Shown here one piece after another: positions 43,227-52,284 of a stretch of DNA of 64,000 nt. This DNA comes from Desulfobotulus mexicanus. Its GTDB lineage: Bacteria > Desulfobacterota > Desulfobacteria > Desulfobacterales > ASO4-4. The notes under the pieces are model-generated. The model saw only the letters and a list, made by a program, of their open reading frames with translations. It searched no databases and was not told where the DNA came from. The stretch is taken from assembly GCF_006175995.1 (NCBI RefSeq), contig NZ_VDMB01000013.1, positions 1 to 64,000 of the forward strand. The letters run 5' to 3'. The translations under genes and the position numbers were made by a program. Numbering within the stretch: position 1 is the first letter of the stretch; the number at the start of each line of letters is the position of its first letter.

Positions 43227-44117
43227 ATGGGAGAAATCATAGCCTTTGGCGGCGGCAAGGGAGGCAGCGGGAAGAGCTTTCTCATTTCCCTCACGGGAAG
43301 CCTTCTGGCTGCTGCCGGAAAAAAGGTGGTGCTGGTGGATCTGGATCTGGGTGCTGCCAATCTCCATTCTTTTTTTGGTATTAGCGTTTCAAAACCGGGG
43401 CTACAGGATTTTATGGAAGGCCGTGCTGCCAGCCTTTCGGACTGCTGCCTTGAAACTTCCATCCCCCGTCTTTCTCTCATATCGTCCAAGGGATGCACAG
43501 CCCATGTGGCGGATCTGCCCGCAGGCTGGGTGCAGCGCCTGATTCAGGGGTTCAGAACTCTTCCCCACGAGTGCATACTGCTGGATCTTGGGGCCGGAAC
43601 CTATAAGAACAATCTGGATTTTTTTCTGGCCGCATCCCGTGGTGTGCTGGTGACGACACCGGAACCCACGGCTGTTGAAAATCTTTTCCGTTTCATCCAT
43701 GCCCTTTTCATGCGTAAAATCAGAGGCCATGTGGGCGATGGCGGTTTGAGGGAGCTTACCCGCATCTGTCTTGCCTTAAAACCGGCCACTTCCATTCGTC
43801 CTCTGGATATGGCCAAAGCCCTTGAAACCAAAGATTCCGAAGCTGCCCGCAAACTGATAGCAGACATTGAAGGTATGCGCCTTTATCTGCTCCTCAATCA
43901 GGTGAGAAAAACCATGGATGCGGAAGTGGCCGCCCAGCTCATGGGTTTTTACCCGAAGCTTTTTGGTTCTGTTTTTTCCCTTGGTGCCGTTGTCAGCCAT
44001 GGAGATGAGGTGAATGATGCCATCATGAGCCGGGAACCCTTTTTGAAAAATTACCGAAGCCATACCATCACCCGTCAGGTGATGGGGCTTGCCCGCCAGC
44101 TTCTCTCAAACAGGTAG
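43227..44117 (+). CDS. MinD/ParA-family ATPase
   Basis: A 296-residue deviant Walker P-loop ATPase. The deviant Walker A is FGGGKGGSGKSF, followed by VLVDLDLGAANLHSFFGI (switch region) and ILLDLGAGTYKNNLDFFLAA (Walker B). Its length and GGGKGGSGKS opening resemble FlhG/MinD2-type proteins that position polar organelles. The N-terminal glutamine-rich segment of FlhG is absent. No flagellar genes are adjacent; its neighbours are a methyltransferase and an unknown helical protein. Its target is therefore unknown. Confidence 0.88.
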   Translation: MGEIIAFGGGKGGSGKSFLISLTGSLLAAAGKKVVLVDLDLGAANLHSFFGISVSKPGLQDFMEGRAASLSDCCLETSIPRLSLISSKGCTAHVADLPAGWVQRLIQGFRTLPHECILLDLGAGTYKNNLDFFLAASRGVLVTTPEPTAVENLFRFIHALFMRKIRGHVGDGGLRELTRICLALKPATSIRPLDMAKALETKDSEAARKLIADIEGMRLYLLLNQVRKTMDAEVAAQLMGFYPKLFGSVFSLGAVVSHGDEVNDAIMSREPFLKNYRSHTITRQVMGLARQLLSNR

Positions 44118-44228
44118 GGGCGACCCTTGCTGTCGCCGGAATCTTTTTCCTGTCAGGCAGACTGTCCCTGTGACGAAAAACCCGTGAAGGGTGTTGCTTC
44201 TCCCCTGAAAACTCCCTCTTCCTAAAAT

Positions 44229-44248
44229 TAAAGTTGACTTTAACTTTA
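44229..44248 (+). promoter_or_regulatory. dyad operator and -35 element before the merR gene
   Basis: TAAAGTT and AACTTTA form a perfect 7-bp inverted repeat with a 6-base centre. A -35-like TTGACT lies within it (44234-44239). The dyad lies 20 bases before the MerR start codon, which suggests an autoregulated MerR-type operator. Confidence 0.55.
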
Positions 44249-44267
44249 TCTGTGTTATCCATTCACC

Positions 44268-44654
44268 ATGAATTCAATAAAGATGTACGCCATATCAGAG
44301 CTGGCCGCAGAGCTGGAAATCAGTCCTTCCACCATCCGTTTTTATGAGGATAAGGGATTGATATCCCCTGAACGCAGTGCCGGTAACCAGCGGCTCTATT
44401 CCAGAAAACATAAAGCAAGACTCAAGCTGATTCTTCGGGGCAAGCGTTTTGGATTTTCTCTGGCAGAAATTGCGGAAATGATCGGATATGCGGATGTTCC
44501 CCTCCATGAGGCCGAGCAGATTCGTAAAAGCCTTGCCTTTGGCAGGGAAAAGCTTGAGGAAATACGAAGAAAAAAAGAGGATCTGGCCCTTCTGGAGGCT
44601 GATATTCTTTCCATGCAGGAGTTTCTGGAAAAACGTTTGCAATCCATAAAATAA
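44268..44654 (+). CDS. MerR family transcriptional regulator
   Basis: A 128-residue regulator. The N-terminal winged HTH (ISELAAELEISPSTIRFYED then KGLISPERSAGNQRLY) is followed by GKRFGFSLAEIAEMIGYADV and a coiled-coil dimerisation helix ending the protein. There are no conserved C-terminal cysteines, so it is not a metal sensor of the MerR/ZntR type; relatives such as LiuR control acyl-CoA metabolism. An acyl-CoA dehydrogenase gene lies 490 bases downstream, which fits that idea but is not proof. An inverted-repeat operator lies just upstream. Confidence 0.9.
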   Translation: MNSIKMYAISELAAELEISPSTIRFYEDKGLISPERSAGNQRLYSRKHKARLKLILRGKRFGFSLAEIAEMIGYADVPLHEAEQIRKSLAFGREKLEEIRRKKEDLALLEADILSMQEFLEKRLQSIK

Positions 44655-44660
44655 TGTAAT

Positions 44661-44998
44661 TGTTCAGCACATTTTTTTAACTTTCATACCTGCCAGATAA
44701 ATGCAGAGGCATCCAAGCTATTTGCCCGTGACGCAATCTTATTCGGGAGCTTCTTGCCCTGTGCGGAAGCGGCAAAAACTCCCCGCCACAGGCAGGATGA
44801 ACTTTTCGATTACCATAGCAGGCTTAAGCACGCTGCCTTTGTGGCGGCTCAGACAGTTTGCCGCTTCTTTCGCACAGGGCTTCAAAGCTCTGATCCGAAA
44901 CGATTGCAACGTCACTTGCAAATTGCCAGGATGCCTTGCAGCCGTACGAAGCTGTTGAAATTAGAACGGTGACAATTTTGAATAAAATGTGCTGAACA
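44661..44998. mobile_element. MITE-like palindromic element (338 bp)
   Basis: The ends are perfect 15-bp inverted repeats: TGTTCAGCACATTTT at 44661-44675 and its reverse complement at 44984-44998. Inside is a second, large imperfect inverted repeat whose arms span 44747-44795 (GAGCTTCTTGCCCTGTGCGG...) and 44833-44890 (...CGCACAGGGCTTCAAAGCTC). No open frame shows protein features. The structure suits a non-autonomous miniature element; no target duplication is clear. It may also act as a transcription barrier after merR. Confidence 0.65.
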
Positions 44999-45140
44999 GC
45001 AACTCATGCCGTGTTATGGCGTTTTGTCATAAAGTAACTTTTGAAGTTGCTCAGAAGTTACAAAATAATAAATGATGCCCAGAAAAAGCCTTCCGGAACA
45101 GGTTGCCATTCCCAATTGATTCCCCTTAAAGGAGACCGCC

Positions 45141-46385
45141 ATGTATGATTTTCTGTTGTCCGATGAAGCCAGAGCCTTGCGCAGTGAAGTCCGGGATTTT
45201 GTAAAAACCATTCCAAGGCAGCTTCTGCTGGACATGGATGCGGATAAGGTGCAGTTTCCCAAAGAATTTCTTGCAGAAGCCGGGAAACGGAACCTTATGG
45301 GCTGCCGGTATCCCAAGGAGTGGGGCGGTCGAGGGCTGGACTGGGTGAGTACCGTCATGGTCATGGAAGAAATCGGAACCCTTGGCTATATTATGGCCTG
45401 TACCTTCGGTGTGGGGGCGGAGCTGGTATGTGATGCTATTATCCGCCATGGAAGTGATGCGCAGAAGGAAAAATATGTCAAACCCCTTCTGAAGGGAGAA
45501 ATATTTGCAGCGGAATGTCTAACGGAACCCAGGGGCGGCTCCGATTTCTTCGCAACAAACACCACGGCCGAAGACAAGGGAGATCATTATGTCATCAATG
45601 GCCAGAAGCGTTTTATCGTGGGTGGTGAAGGTGCGGATTATTTTCTGGTATACGCAAAGACCGATCCCGAAGCCAAGGCCCACAAGTCCCTGACCTGCTT
45701 TATTGTGGATCGTAGCGAAGGTGTGATTGTGGATTATATTTACGGACTCATGGGCTGCCGGGGTGGTGGTGCCGCGCGGATTGTCTTTAAAGACGCAAAG
45801 GTTCCTAAAGAAAATATTGTGGGCAGCCTCCATGGAGGATATGCGGTTTTCAATACCATGATGATACCGGAGCGGCTGGGTACGGCAGCCATGACCATAG
45901 GTGCTGCCCGTCCGGCTCTGGAAGTGGCCACGGGCTACACCACAAGGAGGAAAGCCTTTGGCCGGGAAATTGCCCGGTATCAGGGTGTCAGCTTTCAGGT
46001 GGCAGAAGCTGCCATGCTTCTGGATGCCTGCCGTAGCATGGCCTACACCACCAGCCGGGCTGTAGATGCGGGAGTACCTGAAAACGAGATCCGCAGGCTT
46101 GTTTCCGAATCCAAAAAATTCATCACGGAATCCTGCCAGAAGGTGGTGCATAACAGCATGCAGGTGATGGGAGGTATTGGCTATACCAATGTTTTCCCCG
46201 TGGAGCGGATTTTCAGGGATGTGCGTCTGGCTTCCATCTGGACCGGGACCAATGAGGTAATGAGTCTTATCATTGCCAGTGAATGGTACAGAAAATATAT
46301 GGAAGACAGGGTTTCCGGCATCACCCGTGACTGTGAAAACGATGCTGCTGAAGCCTTTGCCGAAGGAGAAAAGATTTACGAATAG
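45141..46385 (+). CDS. acyl-CoA dehydrogenase
   Basis: A 414-residue flavoenzyme of normal ACAD length. The N-terminal helical domain holds YPKEWGGRGLDWV, and the middle beta domain LTEPRGGSDFFATNTTA and RFIVGGEGADYFLVYAKTD. The C-terminal domain has ARYQGVSFQVAEAAMLLDAC, QVMGGIGYTNVFPVERIFRD and the FAD/base region LASIWTGTNEV. It oxidises the alpha-beta bond of an acyl-CoA; chain length cannot be deduced. An ideal AAAGGAG ribosome-binding site precedes the ATG. It has no adjacent electron-transfer flavoprotein genes. Confidence 0.94.
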   Translation: MYDFLLSDEARALRSEVRDFVKTIPRQLLLDMDADKVQFPKEFLAEAGKRNLMGCRYPKEWGGRGLDWVSTVMVMEEIGTLGYIMACTFGVGAELVCDAIIRHGSDAQKEKYVKPLLKGEIFAAECLTEPRGGSDFFATNTTAEDKGDHYVINGQKRFIVGGEGADYFLVYAKTDPEAKAHKSLTCFIVDRSEGVIVDYIYGLMGCRGGGAARIVFKDAKVPKENIVGSLHGGYAVFNTMMIPERLGTAAMTIGAARPALEVATGYTTRRKAFGREIARYQGVSFQVAEAAMLLDACRSMAYTTSRAVDAGVPENEIRRLVSESKKFITESCQKVVHNSMQVMGGIGYTNVFPVERIFRDVRLASIWTGTNEVMSLIIASEWYRKYMEDRVSGITRDCENDAAEAFAEGEKIYE

Positions 46386-46496
46386 GGGCAGGATATCGGG
46401 TGCTTGAGGTTTGTGCCCGCGTACCTGTCTGCTTGTGTAGTCACCAGAAGATCATGCTGATGCAAGGTAAAAAGTTTTGCATCTGAAGAACCAAAG

Positions 46497-47687
46497 TCAG
46501 GTTCTTGGGATGCGGCGCATGGCAAGGCCTGAAACAAAGGCAAGTATACAGAAAGCCGCTGCTCCGGGCAGTATCCATGAAAAACTGAAATTAGAGGCAA
46601 TCATCCAACCAAAAAGAGCCGGACTGAGTGCTGTGCTGAAAACCACCACCATGGCACTCAGGCTTTTGACCTGTCCTAAAACATTCACTCCATATATTTC
46701 CGCCCACACTGTTGTGGCAATGATACCGGAAACCCCCTGGGAAGCTCCCGCCAGAATAAAAAAGAGATAGATGCACCAGATGCCGGACTGTGTCCAGAGC
46801 ACAATAAGCCCCATAAAAAGCGGTATGACAGAGAAGGGAAACAAGCGAATTCCGCCCAGACGGTCTATCCATGGACCCACGGCAATGGAGCTGAGCATGC
46901 GCATCAGTGCATAGGCGGTAAATCCGGAAGCCATCAGGCCGGGCGTGTAGCCTTTGAAATCGGCAAGGCTTGTCTGGTAAAGGAAAATGCCGGTAAGCAG
47001 AAAAGGTATCGCCATAATTCCCGGCAGGATCAGATAAAAACGAACATCTCCGAGAAGATGTTTTGGTGACCATTCTTCTTCTGTTTTGGTGGTTTCTTCA
47101 GCTGGTGTTCCGGTATCTCTAATAAGAAAAATCGAAAGGGGCAGAAAAATCAAAGCTATAAAAAAACCTGCAATGAGCCAGGTTATACGTAAGCCGTAGC
47201 TATGCAGTATCAGTACTGTGACAAGGGGCAGAATTCCTTCTCCAAGGGGATAGCCCGTTGCAGAAATACTTAAAGCCCGTCCCCGGAACTTTGTAAAAAG
47301 CCTTGCCATTGCCGTTGAAGCCGTAAGTCCCATAAGCCCCTGACCGGAAATTCTTAAGCCCAGCAGTGCGGCAAACAGAAAGGCAACTCCCGGAGACAGG
47401 GCCATGAGCCAACATGATAATAACAGGGTCAGACCAATACAAAAGGTAAAAGTACTGATTCTGCTTTTGTCCAGAAGTCTGCCGAAAAAGGGAAGCAAGG
47501 CAGCACTGCACAGGGTTGCAAGGGAGTAGATGGTTCCGAACTGGCCGCTGTTGAGTGAAAATTCCTTAAGAATATGGGGGACAAATACTGAAATCAGAAA
47601 AGTCTGTCCAAAGCTTGAAAAAAAGGTCAGCAGGACACCAAAAAATAGAACCTTATGATATTGGCAGAAAAAATTTAAATATGACAT
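46497..47687 (-). CDS. MFS transporter
   Basis: A 396-residue inner-membrane protein with about 12 hydrophobic segments. The MFS loop motif appears between TM2 and TM3 (LPFFGRLLDKSRI), with a second copy near residue 255-265 (VGPWIDRLGGIRLF). A hydrophilic central loop (about 190-205, AEETTKTEEEW) separates the two halves. The overall form is like OFA or monocarboxylate carriers, but the substrate is unknown. The gene is transcribed alone, convergent with the acyl-CoA dehydrogenase gene. Confidence 0.9.
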   Translation of the reverse strand: MSYLNFFCQYHKVLFFGVLLTFFSSFGQTFLISVFVPHILKEFSLNSGQFGTIYSLATLCSAALLPFFGRLLDKSRISTFTFCIGLTLLLSCWLMALSPGVAFLFAALLGLRISGQGLMGLTASTAMARLFTKFRGRALSISATGYPLGEGILPLVTVLILHSYGLRITWLIAGFFIALIFLPLSIFLIRDTGTPAEETTKTEEEWSPKHLLGDVRFYLILPGIMAIPFLLTGIFLYQTSLADFKGYTPGLMASGFTAYALMRMLSSIAVGPWIDRLGGIRLFPFSVIPLFMGLIVLWTQSGIWCIYLFFILAGASQGVSGIIATTVWAEIYGVNVLGQVKSLSAMVVVFSTALSPALFGWMIASNFSFSWILPGAAAFCILAFVSGLAMRRIPRT

Positions 47688-48173
47688 GGCTTGCCTGAAT
47701 GGAAAAATAAGAATATCGAGAAAAAAAGAGAAAGTCTAACGGTCTTGGTGTTATATTTTGCAGGGTCATTTTTGAGAGAGTGGTCATTATTCAAATATCA
47801 CGAGAAAACTATTGATAAGTGGGTTTCAAGTATTTAAATGTTATACGGATGACAGTTCCGAGTATAAAGGCTTTGATAACGGCATTGTAGAATTTCAGGG
47901 ACCTGAAGGATGTCTGGATCGAAGCTCTGCAACTGGTTCTGCACAGATGGAGGAGCCCTCGTTGGCCTTCAGTCTCGGCCCTTCTGGCTCAGGGCAATAA
48001 GATTTTCTGCCCTATGGTGTCAATGCTCAGATGTTTTCGGTAGTTTCCATGCAAGGCAATTTCTATTAAATGATTTGCATTGGAGCTTACCTTGGTTTTG
48101 AATAGCTATGAAATCAGGGCAGATGTCAAGTGGGTTTTTCTGTAGAAACTTGCGGCTGCATGGAGGTGTGAAT
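47688..48173. other. intergenic stretch, no gene recognised
   Basis: About 485 bases upstream of the MFS gene. Several frames of about 60 codons occur on either strand but show no protein-like composition. No repeat or structured RNA was identified. Confidence 0.4.
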
Positions 48174-48212
48174 AAAAAAAAAGCTGGCACAGAAAAAATA
48201 CTCTGCACCAGC
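48174..48212 (-). terminator. intrinsic terminator of the FadL gene
   Basis: On the minus strand a stem GCTGGTGCAGAG / CTGTGCCAGC (one mismatch or bulge) is followed by a run of nine T. It lies 22 bases after the porin stop codon and is the clearest intrinsic terminator in the window. Confidence 0.85.
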
Positions 48213-48234
48213 CTTTTCAGGGTAGGGATAAAAA

Positions 48235-49677
48235 TCAGAAACGGTAGCTCAGGGTTACACCTGCACCCAGCAGATGACCGCCTGCTTTGGCGCTGACCAT
48301 GGGATCATTTTTTTCAATATAATCTATATAACTTTTATTAAAGTTGTTGGATTCACCGCCCACAATACGGTCCTGTTCTACAACCGTGAGCTGAAGTACA
48401 GTATCCAGGGTAAAGTTACCGAAGTTGAATCCTGCACCGATGGAGTAGGTTTTTTTATCGCCATCCGGCCACATGAGATCAAGGGTGTCATCGGGGATGG
48501 GGCTTGGGTCATAGAAGTAACCGCCGCGCAGGGAGATCATATCACTGAGAACATATTCTGCACCAAAACGGATCTGCCTTGTATTGTCCCAGTTTCTTTC
48601 ATACTCAAGGGGAAATGATGGGGAGCCGTTAATTGGGAAAATATCTTCCCGTTGGGTCTTGTTGATGCTCCATTCTGTCCACACAAGGTCAAACTCAATG
48701 GAAAAACGGTCATGGGGAGCATAACGGATTCCCGCCTGAACCTGCTGGGGATGGTTGTATTTCATGGTTGCTTTCGCAATTTTTACACCGTTTCTTTTAA
48801 GATCCCCTTCAAAATCAGTGCTGGTTTCACTGCGGTAGGTCAGGCCAAGGGTAATGGTTTCAGTGGCTCTGTACATTGCGCCAAGGTTGAAAGAATAATT
48901 GAGGTCATCGCTGATCTCAAGTTCCATTTCATGACCATGCATTTCAAGGGCTCTTCCAAGGGCATGGGCATTTGCAATTACAGCCTGATCGGTTTCAGGG
49001 TTAAGGGCTTGTCCTGTAGTTGGGTTTATACCATTTTGAACAGCATTGACATAGGCACTGGCTTTGGGCTGGTTTTCATCAGAGAAGTAATATGGAATTT
49101 TTTTACCGCCAGCCTTGGACTGACCAATGGATATGCCAAAACCCAGTGAAAGCTGATCATTGAGTTTATAGGCAATGGTGGGTGTAACGGCAAGGCGTTT
49201 GTAGTAGGAGTGATAGGAAGAGTGAACGCCGGGGTTTTTATCCCGATCACCGGGCCATTCAACTTCAAGACCCCATGGAGCATAAGCAGCCACGCCCATG
49301 GATATTCTGTCTGTAATCGGCATGGCAAAACCAAGGTGTGGAACAACCAGTGTGGGAAATTCATCTTTAACCGTGAAATTTTTTGGATTGCCCTGTTCAT
49401 CCAGGAATCTTGGGTCCTTAGTTCCTTTAATGTGAAAGCCTTTTGCTTCCAGATCCGGCTCAATGATGTGGGCACCAAAGGCAAGGGTTGGCCTTTTGAT
49501 CTGTGTCAGGCCGGCCGGGTTGTAATAAACCGCAAATGGATCATCTGCATAGGCGGAAAAGGCTCCACCCATGGCTGTGGCCTTGGCTCCGATGCCAAAG
49601 GTGTCCACACAGCCTGCATAGGCTGTTGGTGCAGCTAAGGCGAGACAGGTGGCAAAAAGGATAAAATACTTTTTCAC
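48235..49677 (-). CDS. FadL/OmpP1/TodX family outer-membrane porin
   Basis: A 480-residue outer-membrane beta barrel of the long-chain fatty acid / hydrocarbon transporter family. It has a signal peptide (KKYFILFATCLALAAPTAYA), the FadL N-terminal hatch signature GIGAKATAMGGAFSAYADDP followed by YYNPAGLTQIKRP, many barrel strands, and a terminal Phe (GVTLSYRF) for BAM recognition. The start is a GTG at 49677 preceded by AAGGAGG; an upstream in-frame ATG lacks such a site. FadL proteins take up hydrophobic compounds, which suits an organism with acyl-CoA dehydrogenase and lipid synthase genes. An intrinsic terminator follows. Confidence 0.94.
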   Translation of the reverse strand: MKKYFILFATCLALAAPTAYAGCVDTFGIGAKATAMGGAFSAYADDPFAVYYNPAGLTQIKRPTLAFGAHIIEPDLEAKGFHIKGTKDPRFLDEQGNPKNFTVKDEFPTLVVPHLGFAMPITDRISMGVAAYAPWGLEVEWPGDRDKNPGVHSSYHSYYKRLAVTPTIAYKLNDQLSLGFGISIGQSKAGGKKIPYYFSDENQPKASAYVNAVQNGINPTTGQALNPETDQAVIANAHALGRALEMHGHEMELEISDDLNYSFNLGAMYRATETITLGLTYRSETSTDFEGDLKRNGVKIAKATMKYNHPQQVQAGIRYAPHDRFSIEFDLVWTEWSINKTQREDIFPINGSPSFPLEYERNWDNTRQIRFGAEYVLSDMISLRGGYFYDPSPIPDDTLDLMWPDGDKKTYSIGAGFNFGNFTLDTVLQLTVVEQDRIVGGESNNFNKSYIDYIEKNDPMVSAKAGGHLLGAGVTLSYRF

Positions 49678-49902
49678 AAAAAACCTCCTTAAACATTTGG
49701 GTAATAAAAAGGGGGCATGAATGGGCATGTTTTAGTTTGAACGCATTGTCTGAAATGCAAACCGTGTAGATTTTTAATAACAGTGTTTACTTAATGTCTT
49801 TGGTGTCAAGAAAAATAAGAATGTGGTATCTGAAGCCCTGCAGCGGTTGTTATGCTGCGCCGTTAATAACAGGATTTGATTTTTTGGGATTGAGTGTTGG
49901 CT

Positions 49903-50856
49903 ATGGAAACAGAAAAAACAGGAAGTGGCGAAGAGCTTTTTCATCTCTGCGATCATGGAAACGGGTGCAGAGGAAAAAAGAGTTCTCCTTTTTTGAAAAA
50001 ACCATCCTGGCTTCGCCGGAGTCTTCCAAAGGGGCCTGTGTATGGACGGGTTCAGCATCTTTTAAAGGAAAAGGGACTGCATACGGTTTGTGAACAGGCC
50101 CACTGCCCCAATCAGTTTGAGTGCTTTGGAAAGGGGACGGCCACCTTTCTTCTGCTGGGAGAAACCTGTACCCGTCACTGCCGTTTCTGTAATATTGAGT
50201 CGGGGACAGTCTTCCCGCCGGACATGGAAGAGCCCGAGAGGGTTGCAGAGGCTGTCTCAGGTTTAGGACTTTCCTATGTGGTGCTGACCTCTGTGACCCG
50301 TGATGATCTGGAAGATGGTGGGGCAGAAATTTTTGCAGAAACCATCAGGGCCGTGCGCAGACAGCTTCCCTCGGCAGGTATTGAGGTGCTGATTCCGGAT
50401 TTTATGGGTTCTGCAGAAGCTCTGAAAAAGGTGATTCATGCAAAACCGGATGTGATCAATCACAATATCGAAACTGTGGAAAGGCTTTATCCTGAGGTGA
50501 GACCGGAAGCACTTTATCAAAGGTCGCTGGAACTGATATCAAGGGTTGCTGCCCATGAATCTGGTATCCCTGCCAAATCCGGTATCATGCTGGGCCTTGG
50601 GGAAAAAGATGATGAGATCATGGAAACCCTGAAGGATCTGAGGCAGGCCGGATGCCGTATTCTTACCATGGGGCAGTATCTTCAGCCCTCGGAAAGACAT
50701 CTTGCCGTAAAACGCTTTGTCCTGCCGGAGACCTTTGATTTCTGGAGAAAAGAGGCCCTCGCCATGGGTTTTTCAGCCGTGGCCAGTGGGCCCTTTGTCC
50801 GCAGCTCCTACAGGGCCGAAGAGCATAGGGCTGTTCTTGAAACCCTCAACCCGTGA
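49903..50856 (+). CDS. lipA: lipoyl synthase
   Basis: A radical SAM enzyme of about 317 residues that inserts two sulfurs into octanoyl-protein to make lipoyl groups. Both iron-sulfur motifs are present: the auxiliary-cluster motif C-x4-C-x5-C (CEQAHCPNQFEC) and the radical SAM motif CTRHCRFC, with the C-terminal RSSY (VASGPFVRSSYRAEE) whose serine ligates the auxiliary cluster. An upstream in-frame GTG at 49894 would add three residues. The MATE gene follows with a start 53 bases downstream. lipB is not in the window. Confidence 0.95.
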   Translation: METEKTGSGEELFHLCDHGNGCRGKKSSPFLKKPSWLRRSLPKGPVYGRVQHLLKEKGLHTVCEQAHCPNQFECFGKGTATFLLLGETCTRHCRFCNIESGTVFPPDMEEPERVAEAVSGLGLSYVVLTSVTRDDLEDGGAEIFAETIRAVRRQLPSAGIEVLIPDFMGSAEALKKVIHAKPDVINHNIETVERLYPEVRPEALYQRSLELISRVAAHESGIPAKSGIMLGLGEKDDEIMETLKDLRQAGCRILTMGQYLQPSERHLAVKRFVLPETFDFWRKEALAMGFSAVASGPFVRSSYRAEEHRAVLETLNP

Positions 50857-50908
50857 AAATTTTTTCTGTATTTATCGTATAAGTATTTGTAAATATAAAA
50901 GGTTTGTT

Positions 50909-52276
50909 GTGGAAATAAAACATGCATCCGGCAGAAGCCGGATTTTTTTTGTGGAGTCTTCAGCCCTGCTGCGCCTTGCTATTCCAGTATGGATCGGGCA
51001 GCTAGCCTTCAGTGCCGCAGGTTTTGTGGATACGCTGATGTCCGGTCGTGTGGGTGCTGTGGATCTTGCCGGTGTTGCCATGGGAGCCAGTACCTGGGTG
51101 CCTGTGCTTTTCGGACTCAATGGTCTGCTTCTGGCTGTCAGCCCTATGGTGGCCCAACTGGTAGGAGCAGGTAGAAAATCTGAAATTGTGGACGTAGTAC
51201 ACCATGGTCTGCTGCTGGCCTTTATAATGGGGATCATCATTGGACTTTTGCTTCAGTGTATGCAGCCGGTTCTGCGTTTCATGGGGGCTCCTGCGGATGT
51301 TATAGCGGTAACGCTTCTTTATCTGAAGGGGCTTGGCCTTGGTGTTCCTGCCATGGCAGGCTATCTGGTGTTTAAAAGTTTTTCCGAGGCCATGGGGGAT
51401 ACAAGACCTCAGATGCTGATTTCCATTGTGGGGTTGTTTTGTAATGTGGCTTTGAATTTTCTTTTTATTTATGGTGGGTTTGGCATTCCTGCCATGGGTG
51501 GGGCCGGATGCGGATGGGCCAGTGGCCTGACCTTCTGGATCATGTTTCTGGCCATGGGGATTTATCTGGGCAGGGCCAGATTTTATCGCAGCCTAGGCTG
51601 GCTGCGCCGCCCCCGTTTCAGGGGAAGACTGCTAAAGGACATTCTGCGGCTGGGTGGGCCTATAGGCCTGACCCTTTTCATGGAAGCCAGTATTTTCGGC
51701 TGTATTACCCTTTTTATTGGAGGTCTGGGGGCCATTGCCGTGGCAGGGCATCAGGTAGCCATGAACATTTCAGGGCTGATTTATACCATTCCCCTGAGCC
51801 TTGCCACGGCAGTCACGGTCCGGGTAGGCCAGGCTGTGGGGAGAAAAAGTATAAGGGATGCCATGGCAACGGCGTGGTCTGGCATGGGTCTGGCGTTTTT
51901 GATCGCAGGAATAACCCTGACATGCACCCTTGTTTTCCGTTACTGGCTTGTGGCCCTTTATACACCGGACGGGGCGGTGCAGGCCATGGCTGCGGGGCTT
52001 CTCGTTCTCGGGGCTTTGTATCAGCTTTCAGATGCGGTGATGACGGCTTCCCTCGGGGCCTTGCGGGGATTTAAGGATACGGCTGTTCCCATGCGCCTTA
52101 CCTTTGTGGCCTACTGGGGAGTTGCCATGCCCCTTGGCTATATGCTGGGCATGACGGATATTTTTTTGCCACGCATGGGAGCTGCAGGTTTCTGGATAAG
52201 CCTCATTACAGGACTGACCCTTGCCGCATGCTTTCTTCTTTTGAGGCTCTTGAGGGTACAGAAAAAGCCTTTGTAG
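50909..52276 (+). CDS. MATE family efflux transporter
   Basis: A 455-residue protein with about 12 membrane segments in two halves. The family features include LAIPVWIGQLAFSAAGFVD, GAVDLAGVAMGASTW and, in the second half, GGPIGLTLFMEASIF and VAGHQVAMNISGL. MATE proteins export organic cations and drugs by Na+ or H+ antiport. I chose the GTG at 50909 since AAAAGG precedes it and the length is then normal; an ATG at 50717 would start inside lipA. It is likely co-transcribed with lipA. Confidence 0.93.
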   Translation: MEIKHASGRSRIFFVESSALLRLAIPVWIGQLAFSAAGFVDTLMSGRVGAVDLAGVAMGASTWVPVLFGLNGLLLAVSPMVAQLVGAGRKSEIVDVVHHGLLLAFIMGIIIGLLLQCMQPVLRFMGAPADVIAVTLLYLKGLGLGVPAMAGYLVFKSFSEAMGDTRPQMLISIVGLFCNVALNFLFIYGGFGIPAMGGAGCGWASGLTFWIMFLAMGIYLGRARFYRSLGWLRRPRFRGRLLKDILRLGGPIGLTLFMEASIFGCITLFIGGLGAIAVAGHQVAMNISGLIYTIPLSLATAVTVRVGQAVGRKSIRDAMATAWSGMGLAFLIAGITLTCTLVFRYWLVALYTPDGAVQAMAAGLLVLGALYQLSDAVMTASLGALRGFKDTAVPMRLTFVAYWGVAMPLGYMLGMTDIFLPRMGAAGFWISLITGLTLAACFLLLRLLRVQKKPL

Positions 52277-52284
52277 GTTCTTTT

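Noticed and set aside
44701-44958. An 85-codon frame in the MITE-like element
   Set aside because: It is created by the palindromic DNA and has no conserved features; the inverted-repeat structure explains the sequence better.
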